Positions 40,233 to 49,862 of a stretch of 64,000 nucleotides of DNA are shown in pieces. The notes below the pieces were generated by a model. It saw only the letters and a program-made list of their open reading frames with translations, was not told the DNA's origin and did no database searches. Made by a program: the position numbers and the translations under genes. Source of the stretch: Planctomycetota bacterium. GTDB lineage: Bacteria; Planctomycetota; Phycisphaerae; UBA1845. The stretch covers positions 17,208-81,207 of the forward strand of contig JAJRPG010000062.1 of the NCBI GenBank assembly GCA_024280855.1, given 5' to 3'. Position 1 is the stretch's first letter. Each line of letters begins with the position of its first letter.

Positions 40233-41789
40233 GTGTTTGACGCAATTAGTTTGATTACACTATTCGCATTTGGTGTCTCGACCTTAGCCCTGGCTGCTTA
40301 TGGACTGCATCTATATGTGCTTGTTTACCTGTTTCGGCGACGGTCGGTTAAAAAACGCGCTGAGCAGCAAGAACTCATCAGCTTGTATCAAGGCCAACTA
40401 CCAGACGACCAATGGCCTAACGTGACCAGCCAAATTCCGATTTACAATGAGTCGGATGTTTCAAAACGTGTCATGGAAGCCGTCGCCTCTATGGACTACC
40501 CAGCGGGCAAACATGAGATTCAGGTGCTTGACGATAGCAACGACCACACCTGCGATATCATAGATAGAACCGCTCGGCGGTTGATAGAGCAAGGACACGA
40601 TGTACAAATTATTCGCCGGCCGACGCGCGAAGGATATAAAGCTGGTGCTTTAGTCCTCGGCGTTGCGGCGGCTAAAGGAAAATATCTTTCAGTCTTCGAC
40701 GCAGATTTTATTCCGCCAAAAGATTTTTTGCGCAAAGCGGTTCCCCTGTTGGAATATGCCCCGGACCTCGCCTGTCTTCAAGGTCGCTGGGCGCATCTCA
40801 ACCGCGAAGAGTCTTGGCTAACCGAGGCCCAGTCGCTGGGCATCGACGGTCACTTTGCCATCGAACAAGGTGCGCGAGCGTGGAACGGGCTGATGATGAA
40901 CTTCAACGGCACGGCTGGGGTGTGGCGAAAAGAAGCCATCGACGACCCTAAGGTAGGCGGCTGGAGTGGAGATACGCTCACCGAGGATTTGGACCTCTCC
41001 TATCGAGCGCAGCTAGCTGGCTGGCGTATTGATTATTGTTTCGACATGCCCTGTCCAGCGGAGCTTCCCGGCGATGTAAACGCATTGAAAAGTCAGCAAC
41101 GACGATGGGCGACGGGTTCCATTCAAGTCGCTCGAAAACTTCTACCACGCATATGGCGATCACCTTTGACACTAGGAACAAAGGTCGAAGCGACACTACA
41201 CCTCACACACTATTCGGTCGCGCTATGGATGCTTTTACTCGCATTAGTAGCTAGGCCCATGTTATTTATTTTTGATAGTGGACGAGTGTTTGACAGCGAT
41301 TGGTTCCACGCCGCATGGTATCTCATTATCGTCTCAGCTGTCGCGCCTTCGGTTACTTACACCTACGCAAGATACAGTTTAGGCGGACGCTGGTCTGGGC
41401 TTCGCACGATTCCATCCATGCTCGTATTGGGTTGCGGCTTATGTGTGAGCAACACCTTAGCCGTGTTTCAAGGACTGTTTACCTGGGGTGGGGAATTTGT
41501 CCGCACACCGAAATCTGGTAGTACCACAATTCAAACGCAAACGTCGAGCTACAAAGCCGCACAAAACCAACTGTGGCTTGTTGAAATCGTACTGGGCATT
41601 TATTCACTTATATCATTTGTCGTATTCGCTTCCGGAACACATAGACTCTTCAGCGTGTTCCTGTTGATCTACGCCATAGGATTCCTCATCATCGGTTGGC
41701 TATCCAAGCCTGCAGCTTCGGTTCAACCAACGCCCGCACAGTTAGCGCCCGTCGAAGCGGCGACGTCTAAACCAGGGGCGACAAGATAA
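40233..41789 (+). CDS. Membrane-bound family 2 glycosyltransferase (cellulose-synthase-like)
   Basis: 518 residues. A membrane segment (residues 5-35) precedes a cytosolic GT-A domain. VTSQIPIYNESDVSKRVMEA starts the fold, IQVLDDSNDHT and KYLSVFDADFIP (D-x-D) bind the nucleotide sugar and metal. LTEDLDLSYRAQLAGW holds the TED catalytic base and LKSQQRRWATGSIQ is the QxxRW motif. Three or four membrane spans follow between about 330 and 485. This is the architecture of processive or ceramide-type beta-glucosyltransferases. Product unknown (polysaccharide or glycolipid). GTG 40233 start. The next gene, 22 bp downstream, is a polytopic GT-C-like protein, so the pair probably forms one envelope-glycan operon. 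Confidence 0.85.
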   Translation: MFDAISLITLFAFGVSTLALAAYGLHLYVLVYLFRRRSVKKRAEQQELISLYQGQLPDDQWPNVTSQIPIYNESDVSKRVMEAVASMDYPAGKHEIQVLDDSNDHTCDIIDRTARRLIEQGHDVQIIRRPTREGYKAGALVLGVAAAKGKYLSVFDADFIPPKDFLRKAVPLLEYAPDLACLQGRWAHLNREESWLTEAQSLGIDGHFAIEQGARAWNGLMMNFNGTAGVWRKEAIDDPKVGGWSGDTLTEDLDLSYRAQLAGWRIDYCFDMPCPAELPGDVNALKSQQRRWATGSIQVARKLLPRIWRSPLTLGTKVEATLHLTHYSVALWMLLLALVARPMLFIFDSGRVFDSDWFHAAWYLIIVSAVAPSVTYTYARYSLGGRWSGLRTIPSMLVLGCGLCVSNTLAVFQGLFTWGGEFVRTPKSGSTTIQTQTSSYKAAQNQLWLVEIVLGIYSLISFVVFASGTHRLFSVFLLIYAIGFLIIGWLSKPAASVQPTPAQLAPVEAATSKPGATR

Positions 41790-41811
41790 GCGATTGGCGT
41801 GCTAAATATCC

Positions 41812-43167
41812 GTGACGCAAGACATTCGCCAGCCCGATTTAACGCCACCCAACTACGACAGTAGTGCCAAACATACGTCACTTAATAAATCCACCGGCGC
41901 GATTACCGTCATTGGCTGGTTATGCTTATTCGGTTTCGCGGGGACAGTCGCTTACATCGGCGGCATCGAACCCTACGTTCGAGTATTTCAATTAGCCTAC
42001 GTCCTGGGCTTTTTGGGGTATATTATTTTAGCATTTATAGCACTGCGGAAGCCTTCAACTTCACACACAACGAATTGGCCTTGGTGGCTGGCAGGATGCT
42101 TGGCGCTGCGTGTCATACTCATAGCTACAACACCCAGCGACGACGCCTTTCGATACATTTGGGAAGGTCGAATTCAATTAGCAGGCTTTAACCCCTATGC
42201 GCACGCACCAGACGACCCTGCACTCGCCCATTTGCGAAACGACGATTGGAAAAACATCAACCACCCTGACTATCCAGCGATTTACCCACCAGTCGCACAG
42301 GCAATGTGCCTTCTAGCAGCGGATATCTATCCCTCACCAATAACGATTAAATGCTTGGTGGTTTTTTGTGATGCGATAATCATATTATTGCTAGCGTCTA
42401 TACTACGCGCGATGGGCAAACAGCCCCACGGCGCAGTGTTATACGCTTTATGCCCGCTCGTGCTAACCTCATTCGCAATAGAAGGCCACATCGATAGTGT
42501 GATGCTGTTGCTCACATTGTTGGGTATGCGTGCCGCTCAATCCAAACGTATGGACCTCGCAGCTATCGCTTTAGGCTTAGCTATCTCATCTAAACTCATC
42601 GTCATCATCTTATTACCCTGGCTATTCTTTCGCTCGCGACGAGCGGCTATCCTAGCTATAACTGTTTTCGTCTTGAGTTACTTGCCTTACGCCTCTGCAG
42701 GCGCATCACTAACTGAAAGCTTAACACGGTTTGGTGGGGGCACTTCGTTTTTCAGCTTGGGCGAAACGGTTGGCCTGTTAGACTTCTCGTCATCAACGAC
42801 AAAATTTTTCGTAGCCATCATACTCGTTGGCTGGATTAGTTTAGTCAGCTATCGCACTAAAAGTTACGCGCACTCCGCATCGACGAGTCTAACAATTCTC
42901 CTATTGCTGATGCCCATTGTTCACTATTGGTATTTAACCTGGGTGATCGTGCTAGTCCCCTTCGTTCGTCAATGGCGATGGATTGTAGCTGCGGCGGCGA
43001 TGGTGTTTTACTTTGAAGCCCACGCAGCTCGCACGATGAGCGGGGAATGGTTAATACCGACCTGGTCGCCGAAGATCGTATGGGGATGCTTAGGGTTGGG
43101 ATGGTTAGCCGACGCTGCCATCACACGGATGCCATCGAGTAATGCCAACGATGCGTCACCCATGTAA
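41812..43167 (+). CDS. Polytopic GT-C-type glycosyltransferase
   Basis: A 451-residue integral membrane protein with about 10-12 hydrophobic segments. The first periplasmic loop carries acidic and aromatic residues in a pattern seen in polyprenol-phosphate-mannose-dependent transferases: TTPSDDAFRYIWEGRIQLAG, then NPYAHAPDDP and HPDYPAIYPPVAQ. LAISSKLIVIILLPW and PIVHYWYLTWVI are further typical segments of GT-87/DUF2029-type enzymes. It probably uses a lipid-linked sugar, which the DPM1-like enzyme at 46067-46864 might supply. GTG 41812 start, 22 bp after the GT2 gene. It is convergent with mlaD, ending 8 bp from its stop codon. Confidence 0.78.
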   Translation: MTQDIRQPDLTPPNYDSSAKHTSLNKSTGAITVIGWLCLFGFAGTVAYIGGIEPYVRVFQLAYVLGFLGYIILAFIALRKPSTSHTTNWPWWLAGCLALRVILIATTPSDDAFRYIWEGRIQLAGFNPYAHAPDDPALAHLRNDDWKNINHPDYPAIYPPVAQAMCLLAADIYPSPITIKCLVVFCDAIIILLLASILRAMGKQPHGAVLYALCPLVLTSFAIEGHIDSVMLLLTLLGMRAAQSKRMDLAAIALGLAISSKLIVIILLPWLFFRSRRAAILAITVFVLSYLPYASAGASLTESLTRFGGGTSFFSLGETVGLLDFSSSTTKFFVAIILVGWISLVSYRTKSYAHSASTSLTILLLLMPIVHYWYLTWVIVLVPFVRQWRWIVAAAAMVFYFEAHAARTMSGEWLIPTWSPKIVWGCLGLGWLADAAITRMPSSNANDASPM

Positions 43168-43175
43168 CCAGGCGA

Positions 43176-44294
43176 CTATTTCGTACCCGTAGGTTCAGCC
43201 GGCAGGGGAATCTTCGTGCGAATCAATTTACCAGGCGGCAACCTAATAGGGATATAGCCATCTTCTTTAATCTGCTGCGTCACAATTTTCACATCAAGCA
43301 TGACATCGGCTAAACGCTGCAAACTCAGCACAGCGGCTTCGTAAAGTCGCGCATCAGTGGCCAGCAGCCCGGCTGACCCCTTACCCTGCTCAACTCGATC
43401 TAAAACCGCAGCAAGGCTCGTAGCCCCTTTTGCAAGATTCTCTAATACCTCGTTGGTTTTCACGAACGTTTGATCGAGGTCTTCTCTTAGATCGCTGATA
43501 CCCTCATTGACGTTGCCTGTAATACGCTCGCTTTGCTGTTTCCATAACAGCATCGTATCTTTGAGCGCACCGGAAGCATCTCGCAAATCACGCACCGCAA
43601 TTTTCACATCACCCTGAACCGCACCATCTCCGAGCACCTTATTAAGGTTAGCCACCAATTTATCGATGCGCTCAATAGCCGTACTCAAGTTCGGCGTGAT
43701 GCCATTTGCTGCCGCGTCAGGCTCGCCGGTTTGCGCCACGCTGCGAGGCTCCATCAGCTTGGACATGTTCGTACCAACAGGCGCCCACTGTTCAGTAAGA
43801 TCGCCGATGTTCACGATCGCGCGATTTACATTATCCACCATGTCTTTAGAAATCATCTCGCCGATGATGCTACGCATTTCGCCTGGAATAGAAGCATTTT
43901 CTCTCGGGATAGAGCCAGATGACGTACCGGGAACGACAACAATTTCAATATGACCAGCCCCAATCCCCAACGTCGCGCCATACACCTTAGCCGTCGATCC
44001 GATCGGGATTGAATAGGTATTGTTGATGCCCGTGACAACGCGTACGCCTATCTCTGGATGCTTCAAGTCTTCAAACTCCAAACGCTTAACGCGACCAATC
44101 TCAACGCCGTTAAGCTGTACCGGGCTACCTTCTCCGATACCGTTTAGGTTTGTAACGTTGGTTACGTTTAGTTCCCATTCATTGCCGCCTAACCAACTAG
44201 GCGTCTCGCCAAACCACACCATGAGGATAGCCAGCATGGAAAAACCGGCGATCACAAACAGCCCAACCCAAAAATTTCGCGATACTTCGCTCAT
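43176..44294 (-). CDS. mlaD: MlaD-family (MCE) lipid-transport protein
   Basis: 372 residues. One N-terminal membrane anchor (VGLFVIAGFSMLAILMVWF) precedes an MCE domain at about 40-135 (TNVTNLNGIGEGSPVQLNGV, EIGRVKRLEFED, AKVYGATLGIGAGHIEI). A long helical region with coiled-coil character follows to residue 345, and the C-terminal segment is Pro-rich. MCE proteins form hexameric rings or tubes that move phospholipids across the periplasm. The length is about double that of E. coli MlaD, closer to longer MCE proteins that form a needle. The start codon overlaps the mlaF stop codon by 4 bp, so translation is coupled. Third gene of mlaE-mlaF-mlaD. Confidence 0.88.
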   Translation of the reverse strand: MSEVSRNFWVGLFVIAGFSMLAILMVWFGETPSWLGGNEWELNVTNVTNLNGIGEGSPVQLNGVEIGRVKRLEFEDLKHPEIGVRVVTGINNTYSIPIGSTAKVYGATLGIGAGHIEIVVVPGTSSGSIPRENASIPGEMRSIIGEMISKDMVDNVNRAIVNIGDLTEQWAPVGTNMSKLMEPRSVAQTGEPDAAANGITPNLSTAIERIDKLVANLNKVLGDGAVQGDVKIAVRDLRDASGALKDTMLLWKQQSERITGNVNEGISDLREDLDQTFVKTNEVLENLAKGATSLAAVLDRVEQGKGSAGLLATDARLYEAAVLSLQRLADVMLDVKIVTQQIKEDGYIPIRLPPGKLIRTKIPLPAEPTGTK

Positions 44295-45097
44295 GCTTTT
44301 TGCTTCCCGTGCAATGTCTCTAACACTTCATCGGAACATCGACCCTCAACAAAACATCGTACCCGCGGATCGTCCGTGTTCATAACAGCCTCAGCCGTGC
44401 CATCAAAGATGAATTTTCCCTTATAAAGCATGACTATCCGATCCGCGATTTTTTGAGCACTAGCCATGTCGTGGGTGACGACAACACTGGTAACGCCTAA
44501 CTCATGCTTCAATTTCAGGATCAACTCGTTAATTTCATCAGCCCGAGGCGGGTCCAAACCCGTCGTAGGCTCGTCATACAAAATAAGCTCCGGGTCAACC
44601 GCAATCGCCCGTGCCAGCGCCACCCGCTTTTTCTGCCCGCCTGACAAATCCGCAGGCCAGCGATGTTGAAAACCATCCATACCCACCATCGCCAATTTTT
44701 CCGCTACAGCATCGGCGACCTCAGACTTATTTTTTTGACTATGCTCTACAATGGGGAAAGCCACGTTGTCTGCTACAGTCATGGAGTCAAATAGCGCGCT
44801 GAGCTGAAACAAGAAACCAAAACGATGGCGAATCGAAACCAGCGCTCGATCCGAAAGATTGTCTATGCGCCTGGAGCGATAGTACACCTCGCCACGGTCA
44901 GGCTTGAGTAGTCGCACGATGTGTTTGAGTATCACACTCTTACCCGCGCCGGACTCACCAATTACAACCGTCGTCTCGCCAGTTTTCAGTTCAAGATCAA
45001 TCCCGTCCAGGACAACCAAATCGTCGAATCGTTTATGAACATCCACCAACTTAATAAGCGGTTCGTGATTGGATGACGACTGAATCATGGTAGACAC
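44291..45097 (-). CDS. mlaF: ABC transporter ATPase MlaF
   Basis: 268 residues. Walker A GESGAGKSVILKHI, Q-loop FLFQLSALFDSMTV, signature LSGGQKKRVALARAI, Walker B LILYDEPTTGLDP and the switch histidine TSVVVTHDMASAQK are all present. It powers lipid movement between inner and outer membrane together with the MlaE permease and MlaD. The C-terminus (RCFVEGRCSDEVLETLHGKQ) is an extension like the MlaF tail that contacts the partner subunit. It follows mlaE by 13 bp and overlaps mlaD by 4 bp. Confidence 0.93.
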   Translation of the reverse strand: MSTMIQSSSNHEPLIKLVDVHKRFDDLVVLDGIDLELKTGETTVVIGESGAGKSVILKHIVRLLKPDRGEVYYRSRRIDNLSDRALVSIRHRFGFLFQLSALFDSMTVADNVAFPIVEHSQKNKSEVADAVAEKLAMVGMDGFQHRWPADLSGGQKKRVALARAIAVDPELILYDEPTTGLDPPRADEINELILKLKHELGVTSVVVTHDMASAQKIADRIVMLYKGKFIFDGTAEAVMNTDDPRVRCFVEGRCSDEVLETLHGKQKA

Positions 45098-45110
45098 AAA
45101 AACAATATAT

Positions 45111-45929
45111 CTAAATAAGCGACTTAAACCCGAATAGCCCGCGATATAAACCAGAGAGGAACGTGCCGATGAAAAAGTCGGTAATTAAAATCGTAATAAA
45201 GCTAATCACGAACGATTCTGTACAGGCCTTGCCCACACCTTCTGCGCCTGTGCGACAATGAAACCCTTTGTAACATGCGATCATCGCAATCGCGCCGCCA
45301 AACACGATGCTCTTAGTAAAACCGACCATCACATCCCAGCCTTCAATAGCCGACTGAATATGATACCAATAAGGCCCAGACGGGATGCCCTTCATCATGA
45401 CCGCGACAAACCAGCCAGCGAGAGACCCTGCGACATCGCAGAAAAACGTCAACAGCGGCGCGAACAACAGACAGGCCAGGAATCTCGGAACGACCAACTG
45501 GCGAATCGGGTCTGTCCCCATGACAGACAGTGCGCTGATTTGTTCTGTCACTCGCATCGTGCCCAGCTCAGCCGTGAGCGCCCCGCCTACCCGGCCGGCT
45601 AACATGACCCCAGCCAAAACCGGACCAAGCTCCTGCACGAGCGTTACCGTCACTAGAATTCCCATATGATTTTCAAACCCAGCGGCGCTAAGCTGGTCGA
45701 AACTTTGGATAGCTAACACCAACCCCACGAAAGTGCCGGTGATGATAATGACGGGGAGCGTGCGGTTGCCAATCTCAAAAAAGAGCGGCATGGTACGAGC
45801 CCAGGTGCGTCGTTGCACCAGACCGGGAATGAGCCAGCGCAACATCTGCCAGCAGAACATCGCACCTTGTCCAAAAGCACTAATCGACGAAGTGGTTCTA
45901 GCCCCGATGGCTGAAAATACATTTATCAT
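45111..45929 (-). CDS. mlaE: MlaE-family ABC transporter permease
   Basis: 272 residues with five or six membrane spans. Family landmarks are LPVIIITGTFVGLVLAIQS, LVQELGPVLAGVMLAGRVGG, AELGTMRVTEQISAL and FGGAIAMIACYKGFHCRTGA. It forms the transmembrane core of the Mla phospholipid transporter. The N-terminal 30 residues precede the interfacial helix. It is the first gene of the leftward operon. The frame extends to ATG 45929, and no strong ribosome-binding site was seen. No mlaA, mlaB or mlaC gene lies nearby; many non-enteric bacteria use the E-F-D core alone. Confidence 0.92.
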   Translation of the reverse strand: MINVFSAIGARTTSSISAFGQGAMFCWQMLRWLIPGLVQRRTWARTMPLFFEIGNRTLPVIIITGTFVGLVLAIQSFDQLSAAGFENHMGILVTVTLVQELGPVLAGVMLAGRVGGALTAELGTMRVTEQISALSVMGTDPIRQLVVPRFLACLLFAPLLTFFCDVAGSLAGWFVAVMMKGIPSGPYWYHIQSAIEGWDVMVGFTKSIVFGGAIAMIACYKGFHCRTGAEGVGKACTESFVISFITILITDFFIGTFLSGLYRGLFGFKSLI

Positions 45930-46066
45930 CCGTCACCGCAGCCTTACCGTCATCAGCGACATACTGGAACTGGTACAAGTTGAATACATCTTCCCGCGCC
46001 ATCCATACCTGTCAAACCTTATAGCCATCGTTGTCGAGTTCCCGAACTCCCCTTATTATATCGTAC

Positions 46067-46864
46067 ATGTCCGAACCCGCACCGGTTGCGTCTATCATTG
46101 TGCCCACTTTCCGCGAAGCCGAGAATCTCGAATCGCTTATCGAACGTTGCTTCTTAGCCACCCAAAATGCCAACATCCAAGCCGAGCTAATCATCGTAGA
46201 CGACAATTCCGACGACGGCACTGATGATGTGATCGAGAAATTCGTCGATCGTTATCCAGTTAAACTTATCATCCGCAAAGGAAAACGAGGACTCGCCACA
46301 GCTGTGCTAGCCGGATTTGAACATGCCAGAGGAGACAAATTTGTCGTTCTCGACGCAGACCTGCAGCATCCCCCGGAAATGATTCCAGCACTGTTACAAG
46401 CCTTAGATAACGAAGAATGCGATTTCGCCCTTGGCTCCAGATATGCCCAAGGCGGCGGCATCGAAGAAAGTTGGCCCTTGTATCGTCGGCTAACCTCGCG
46501 CGTGGCTACCCTGCTAGCCAACCCGCTCGCCCCATTGGCGGACCCCATGTCGGGTTTTTTTGCAATTACGCGTGAGACGTGGAAAAACGCAGCCCATCTT
46601 AACCCTCATGGCTACAAAATCGCCTTGGAAATATACGTCAAAGCACGCTGCACCAGGCCTATCGAAGTCCCTATTTACTTTGCTACGCGTCGCGCGGGTG
46701 AGAGCAAGCTGACCATGTCGCAGAAAATTCAATACGCCTGCTCGCTACTGGGCCTGTTCAAGTTTCGATTTCCCAAATCCTACCGACTTACCTCAGCTAT
46801 ATTTCTGATGTCAGTCGCAGGAGCCATGTTCATTATCACGAAACCACTTTGGCGAGCGTCTTAA
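46067..46864 (+). CDS. Polyprenol-phosphate mannosyltransferase-like GT2 (DPM1-like)
   Basis: 265 residues from ATG 46067. A TTG at 46031 in frame is less likely. The GT-A domain shows SIIVPTFREAENLESLIERC, LIIVDDNSDDGT, GKRGLATAVLAGFEHA and FVVLDADLQHPPE (D-x-D). LADPMSGFFAITRE and GYKIALEIYVKA are typical of the dolichol-phosphate-mannose/glucose synthase group. One C-terminal hydrophobic segment (SAIFLMSVAGAMFIITK) follows, so it is short-tailed rather than fused to GtrA. It probably makes polyprenyl-phosphate sugar for the GT-C enzyme upstream. It is divergent from mlaE with only about 137 bp between starts and no visible ribosome-binding site. Confidence 0.85.
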   Translation: MSEPAPVASIIVPTFREAENLESLIERCFLATQNANIQAELIIVDDNSDDGTDDVIEKFVDRYPVKLIIRKGKRGLATAVLAGFEHARGDKFVVLDADLQHPPEMIPALLQALDNEECDFALGSRYAQGGGIEESWPLYRRLTSRVATLLANPLAPLADPMSGFFAITRETWKNAAHLNPHGYKIALEIYVKARCTRPIEVPIYFATRRAGESKLTMSQKIQYACSLLGLFKFRFPKSYRLTSAIFLMSVAGAMFIITKPLWRAS

Positions 46865-46899
46865 CCTCAACTATGATCTCTATCTAAGCGAAGGAGAAA

Positions 46900-47307
46900 A
46901 TGCGAATGTCTAATCTACCCCAGCCACCATCCAACGAACCAGCGATTCGTATTATTATGATGCCCCGCGACACTAATGCCGACGGCACGATATTCGGTGG
47001 CGTCATTTTGTCACTCATTGACCAGGCCGCTTACGTCGAAGCCATGCGCCAGGCGCACCATCAATACGTCACGGTGACGTTCAACAAAATTGAATTCCAT
47101 CAGCCGGTATACGTCGGAGATTTACTGAGCCTCTACGCCAACACCACACGCATTGGACGATCGTCTATGACGATATCCGTGCGGGTATGTGCCCGCCGGC
47201 GCAAGACGCCTGACGACACAGTCAAAGTCACTGAAGGAGAAGTTGTCTTCGTAGCTGTTGATAACCTAGGAAAACCGACGCCCGTGATCGAAGAATCAAC
47301 CACATAA
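46900..47307 (+). CDS. Acyl-CoA thioesterase (hotdog fold, YciA-like)
   Basis: 135 residues. PRDTNADGTIFGGVILSLID contains the N-x-x-G-x-x-F-G-G pattern and aspartate of acyl-CoA thioesterases of the YciA/BACH group. QYVTVTFNKIEFHQPVYVGD and MTISVRVCARRR are the following beta-strands. Expected reaction: hydrolysis of acyl-CoA to free fatty acid and CoA. The position between envelope genes would suit acyl-chain recycling, but this is inference. GAAGGAG precedes ATG 46900. It is 35 bp downstream of the GT2 gene and likely co-transcribed. Confidence 0.85.
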   Translation: MRMSNLPQPPSNEPAIRIIMMPRDTNADGTIFGGVILSLIDQAAYVEAMRQAHHQYVTVTFNKIEFHQPVYVGDLLSLYANTTRIGRSSMTISVRVCARRRKTPDDTVKVTEGEVVFVAVDNLGKPTPVIEESTT

Positions 47308-47333
47308 CATGCCACGCCTTATGCGACGGCCAT

Positions 47334-47918
47334 TTAAGAAGCTCGGTTTCGGTAAAGCGTAGGATCGACCACAGCCCCCATTGCGTCACGGTCTAATCCG
47401 CCGCCTACGAATGCGTCGATTTTTTCAACGATAGGACCAGGCTCTTTGAGCATCTCGTTATACCACACCTCAAGCATCTGAAAGTTGGGGTGAGACTCGA
47501 CCCACTGATACACCTTATCCAATTGCTGCGTGAACACCTTCTTGATAATTTCCGGGTCCATATCGCCGCCGCCTTTTTGATTGCGGTCCAGCATAATGTT
47601 TTGCGACTTCACAATTTCGTCCATGTGTCGACGCATCATCACCACGCGATATTCTTTGTCATCGGGCAGGTCCATCAACAACACATGCACCATCTTCACA
47701 ACTTTCCCAGGCGCGTCAGTTAGCCAGGATGCGTCGTCCTTGGTCTTTTTGACAGGTTCAAACTCATAATAGCCCTTGGGATTATCTTCATCAGGCGTGC
47801 GGATATTATCCGTCAGCGCTTCGATGCCGCCCTTATCAAGCATTTGCATCATCATAGAAGTACCAGAACGTGGCAGGCCTGAAACGATGGTTAAAAATTG
47901 GCTTCTATCAGTTGTCAT
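47334..47918 (-). CDS. Sulfotransferase-family protein, short
   Basis: 194 residues from ATG 47918 (AGGA five bases upstream). The frame continues to 47996 without support. LTIVSGLPRSGTSMMMQMLD is the PAPS 5'-phosphosulfate loop. YRVVMMRRHMDEIVKSQNIM corresponds to the 3'-phosphate region. This compact form, with PDEDNPKGYYEFEPVK after the loop, is a distinct subgroup of sulfotransferase-like proteins, and its acceptor is unknown. It is convergent with the thioesterase gene. Confidence 0.78.
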   Translation of the reverse strand: MTTDRSQFLTIVSGLPRSGTSMMMQMLDKGGIEALTDNIRTPDEDNPKGYYEFEPVKKTKDDASWLTDAPGKVVKMVHVLLMDLPDDKEYRVVMMRRHMDEIVKSQNIMLDRNQKGGGDMDPEIIKKVFTQQLDKVYQWVESHPNFQMLEVWYNEMLKEPGPIVEKIDAFVGGGLDRDAMGAVVDPTLYRNRAS

Positions 47919-48342
47919 AAGAATCCTATCACTCCATGCCTGAGTATAATCTACACCCGTGTTCGATAATCGCAGCGGAGATATTTTCCCGCCCAACGCA
48001 ATGACTATCAGCGCGAATACCCTAACGGGCTATCAAAATAACGCAATTCTTTTGTATTAGTTTGTCGTTACGTTACTGGTACAGATTTACAAAAAAACAG
48101 GCGAAACACTAAAATTTCACGACAAACACTAGTATTAGCAATCATCTTGAGCTTTTCAACTGGCCATCACGCCATCCCTCCAGAGAAAAAGCGCGTTGAC
48201 AGCTTCATCGCGTCAAGGACAAAATAGCCTTGGGCATCTTAAACGAGAGCCTAGCGACGGGTCAGCCATTAAGCTTGACTGCCCTGTCGCAGTTTGCAAA
48301 ATTTTGTTTCGGGTCACAATTTTAATGCTAAGAGGATGTCGT
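47919..48342. other. Intergenic region with a possible promoter
   Basis: No gene seen. TTGACA (48196-48201) and CAAAAT (48220-48225) with 18 bp between them could drive the PQQ-propeller gene; the -10 is weak. Ribosome-binding site AGAGGA is at the right end. Confidence 0.4.
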
Positions 48343-49599
48343 ATGAAAAACAACGTCGCCAAACAACTGTATCTAGGAACAGCTATCCTATCACTCGGCG
48401 CCATGTTGCCTGCGTGCGCCTCAAACGCTGCGCCGGAATGGGGACAATGGGGAGGCAACAATAGAGATTTCATCTCCAACAGCGATGCTATAGCGACGTC
48501 TTGGCCGGAAGCAGGCCCGAAACAATTATGGAGCCGCAAGCTCGGCGATGGCTATTCCACTATTCTTGTAGATGGCGACCGCTTGTATACCATGTACCGC
48601 AACGAAGAAAATGACGTCATCGTGGCACTAGACAAAAACACTGGTAAAACCATATGGGAAACGCCAGACCCCGCGCCGCCCGCCGAGGGGCAAAGCGTCG
48701 CGTTTGGCTCATGTCCGCGTTCAACCCCGCTCATCATTGGCCACAAACTCTACACCATTGGCGCTTCCGCGAGACTCAACTGCCTCAATAAATCCGACGG
48801 TAAAATCCTTTGGACCCAAGACCTGGTTAAGAAATACGCACTAAGAGTTCCAGGGCACGGCTACGGCGCCAGCCCCATCGCCTACGAGAATCTTATCATC
48901 CTTCCCGTTGGCGGAGAGGGTCATGCAGTTGTCGCTTTTGACCAAAACGACGGCAGCGTTGTCTGGGAAAGTCAGGACTTCAAATCGGATTACCCATCAC
49001 CCATTCTGATTGATTTAGAAGGCGAAACCCAGCTCATTATCGCGATGGGCAACAAACGATGCGGGCTAAGTCCAAAAACCGGCGAGCTTAGATGGCAAAT
49101 CGAATTACCTGAATCAGCCGGGTCTATCATGAGTACACCCGTGTGGGGTGACGACGGCATCTTGTTTACCTCCGCAGAATACGGCGACGGAAGCCGAGCT
49201 TTTCAAATCACCAAAGAAGATGGTGAATATAAAGCGAAAGAACTTTGGTACACTCGAAAAATGCGCGTCCAACATGGCAGCTTCGTCCGCATCGGCGATT
49301 ACGTATATGGCTCCAGCGGAAGCTCAACCGCACTGCTCGCTGGCATTAATGTCAAAACAGGAAAAGTCGCCTGGCGAAAGCGTGGATTCAAGAAGGCTAA
49401 CTGCCTCTATGCAGATGGTAAACTCATCATCCTGGACGAAGACGGCATGTTAGCCATCGCAACCGCAACGCCTGAGAGCATTGAAATTCACTCGAAAGTT
49501 AAATTGCTAAAACCATACGCCTGGGCCTCGCCAACCTTGGTCGGAACCAAGCTCTACATTCGAGACCGAGAAACCATCATGGCCTTAGACCTAAGCTAA
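48343..49599 (+). CDS. Exported PQQ-like beta-propeller (probable lipoprotein)
   Basis: 418 residues from ATG 48343; the frame runs back to TTG 48196 but AGAGGA before 48343 decides the start. The signal MKNNVAKQLYLGTAILSLGA ends in L-P-A-C, a lipobox. Blade motifs include ALDKNTGKTIWETPDP, CLNKSDGKILWTQDLV, AFDQNDGSVVWESQDF and LSPKTGELRWQIELP, giving about seven blades. The opening PEWGQWGGNNRDFISN resembles the first blade of the PQQ-like proteins often found in planctomycetes (W-P-Q-F-R-G type). It probably acts as a periplasmic or surface binding protein. It is related in design to the protein at 26798-28297 but not a close duplicate. Confidence 0.82.
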   Translation: MKNNVAKQLYLGTAILSLGAMLPACASNAAPEWGQWGGNNRDFISNSDAIATSWPEAGPKQLWSRKLGDGYSTILVDGDRLYTMYRNEENDVIVALDKNTGKTIWETPDPAPPAEGQSVAFGSCPRSTPLIIGHKLYTIGASARLNCLNKSDGKILWTQDLVKKYALRVPGHGYGASPIAYENLIILPVGGEGHAVVAFDQNDGSVVWESQDFKSDYPSPILIDLEGETQLIIAMGNKRCGLSPKTGELRWQIELPESAGSIMSTPVWGDDGILFTSAEYGDGSRAFQITKEDGEYKAKELWYTRKMRVQHGSFVRIGDYVYGSSGSSTALLAGINVKTGKVAWRKRGFKKANCLYADGKLIILDEDGMLAIATATPESIEIHSKVKLLKPYAWASPTLVGTKLYIRDRETIMALDLS

Positions 49600-49608
49600 A
49601 CAACATCT

Positions 49609-49652
49609 GGGTGGCACGGGTAAGCCTTCAAGCTTACCCGTGTCTTCAACCC
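49609..49652 (+). repeat. Family E hairpin, copy 1
   Basis: GGGTAAGC (49618-49625), loop CTTCAA, GCTTACCC (49632-49639) within GGGTGGCACGG ... GTGTCTTCAACCC. Begins 10 bp after the PQQ-propeller stop codon. Confidence 0.78.
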
Positions 49653-49665
49653 AGTAGATAGGCCG

Positions 49666-49709
49666 GGTGCCCCATGTCCTTCTTTTTGGACCTGGGGGAG
49701 TCGATGATA
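49666..49709 (+). repeat. Family D hairpin, copy 2
   Basis: GGGTGCCCCATGTCC, loop TTCTTTTT, GGACCTGGGGGAGTCGATGA. One stem position differs from copy 1. Confidence 0.72.
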
Positions 49710-49862
49710 TTATGTGATGCCATAATCGAATATTAGATGAAACCAGGCAGCGCAGGCTAAATCCCTACCGTTGACTTTCGGGTATCGCGAAGGAGACGCA
49801 TCAACGCAAGTTCCGACTATTTCAATTCCAAGTTCGATCAATTGGTTCTTCGGAGGCGACAA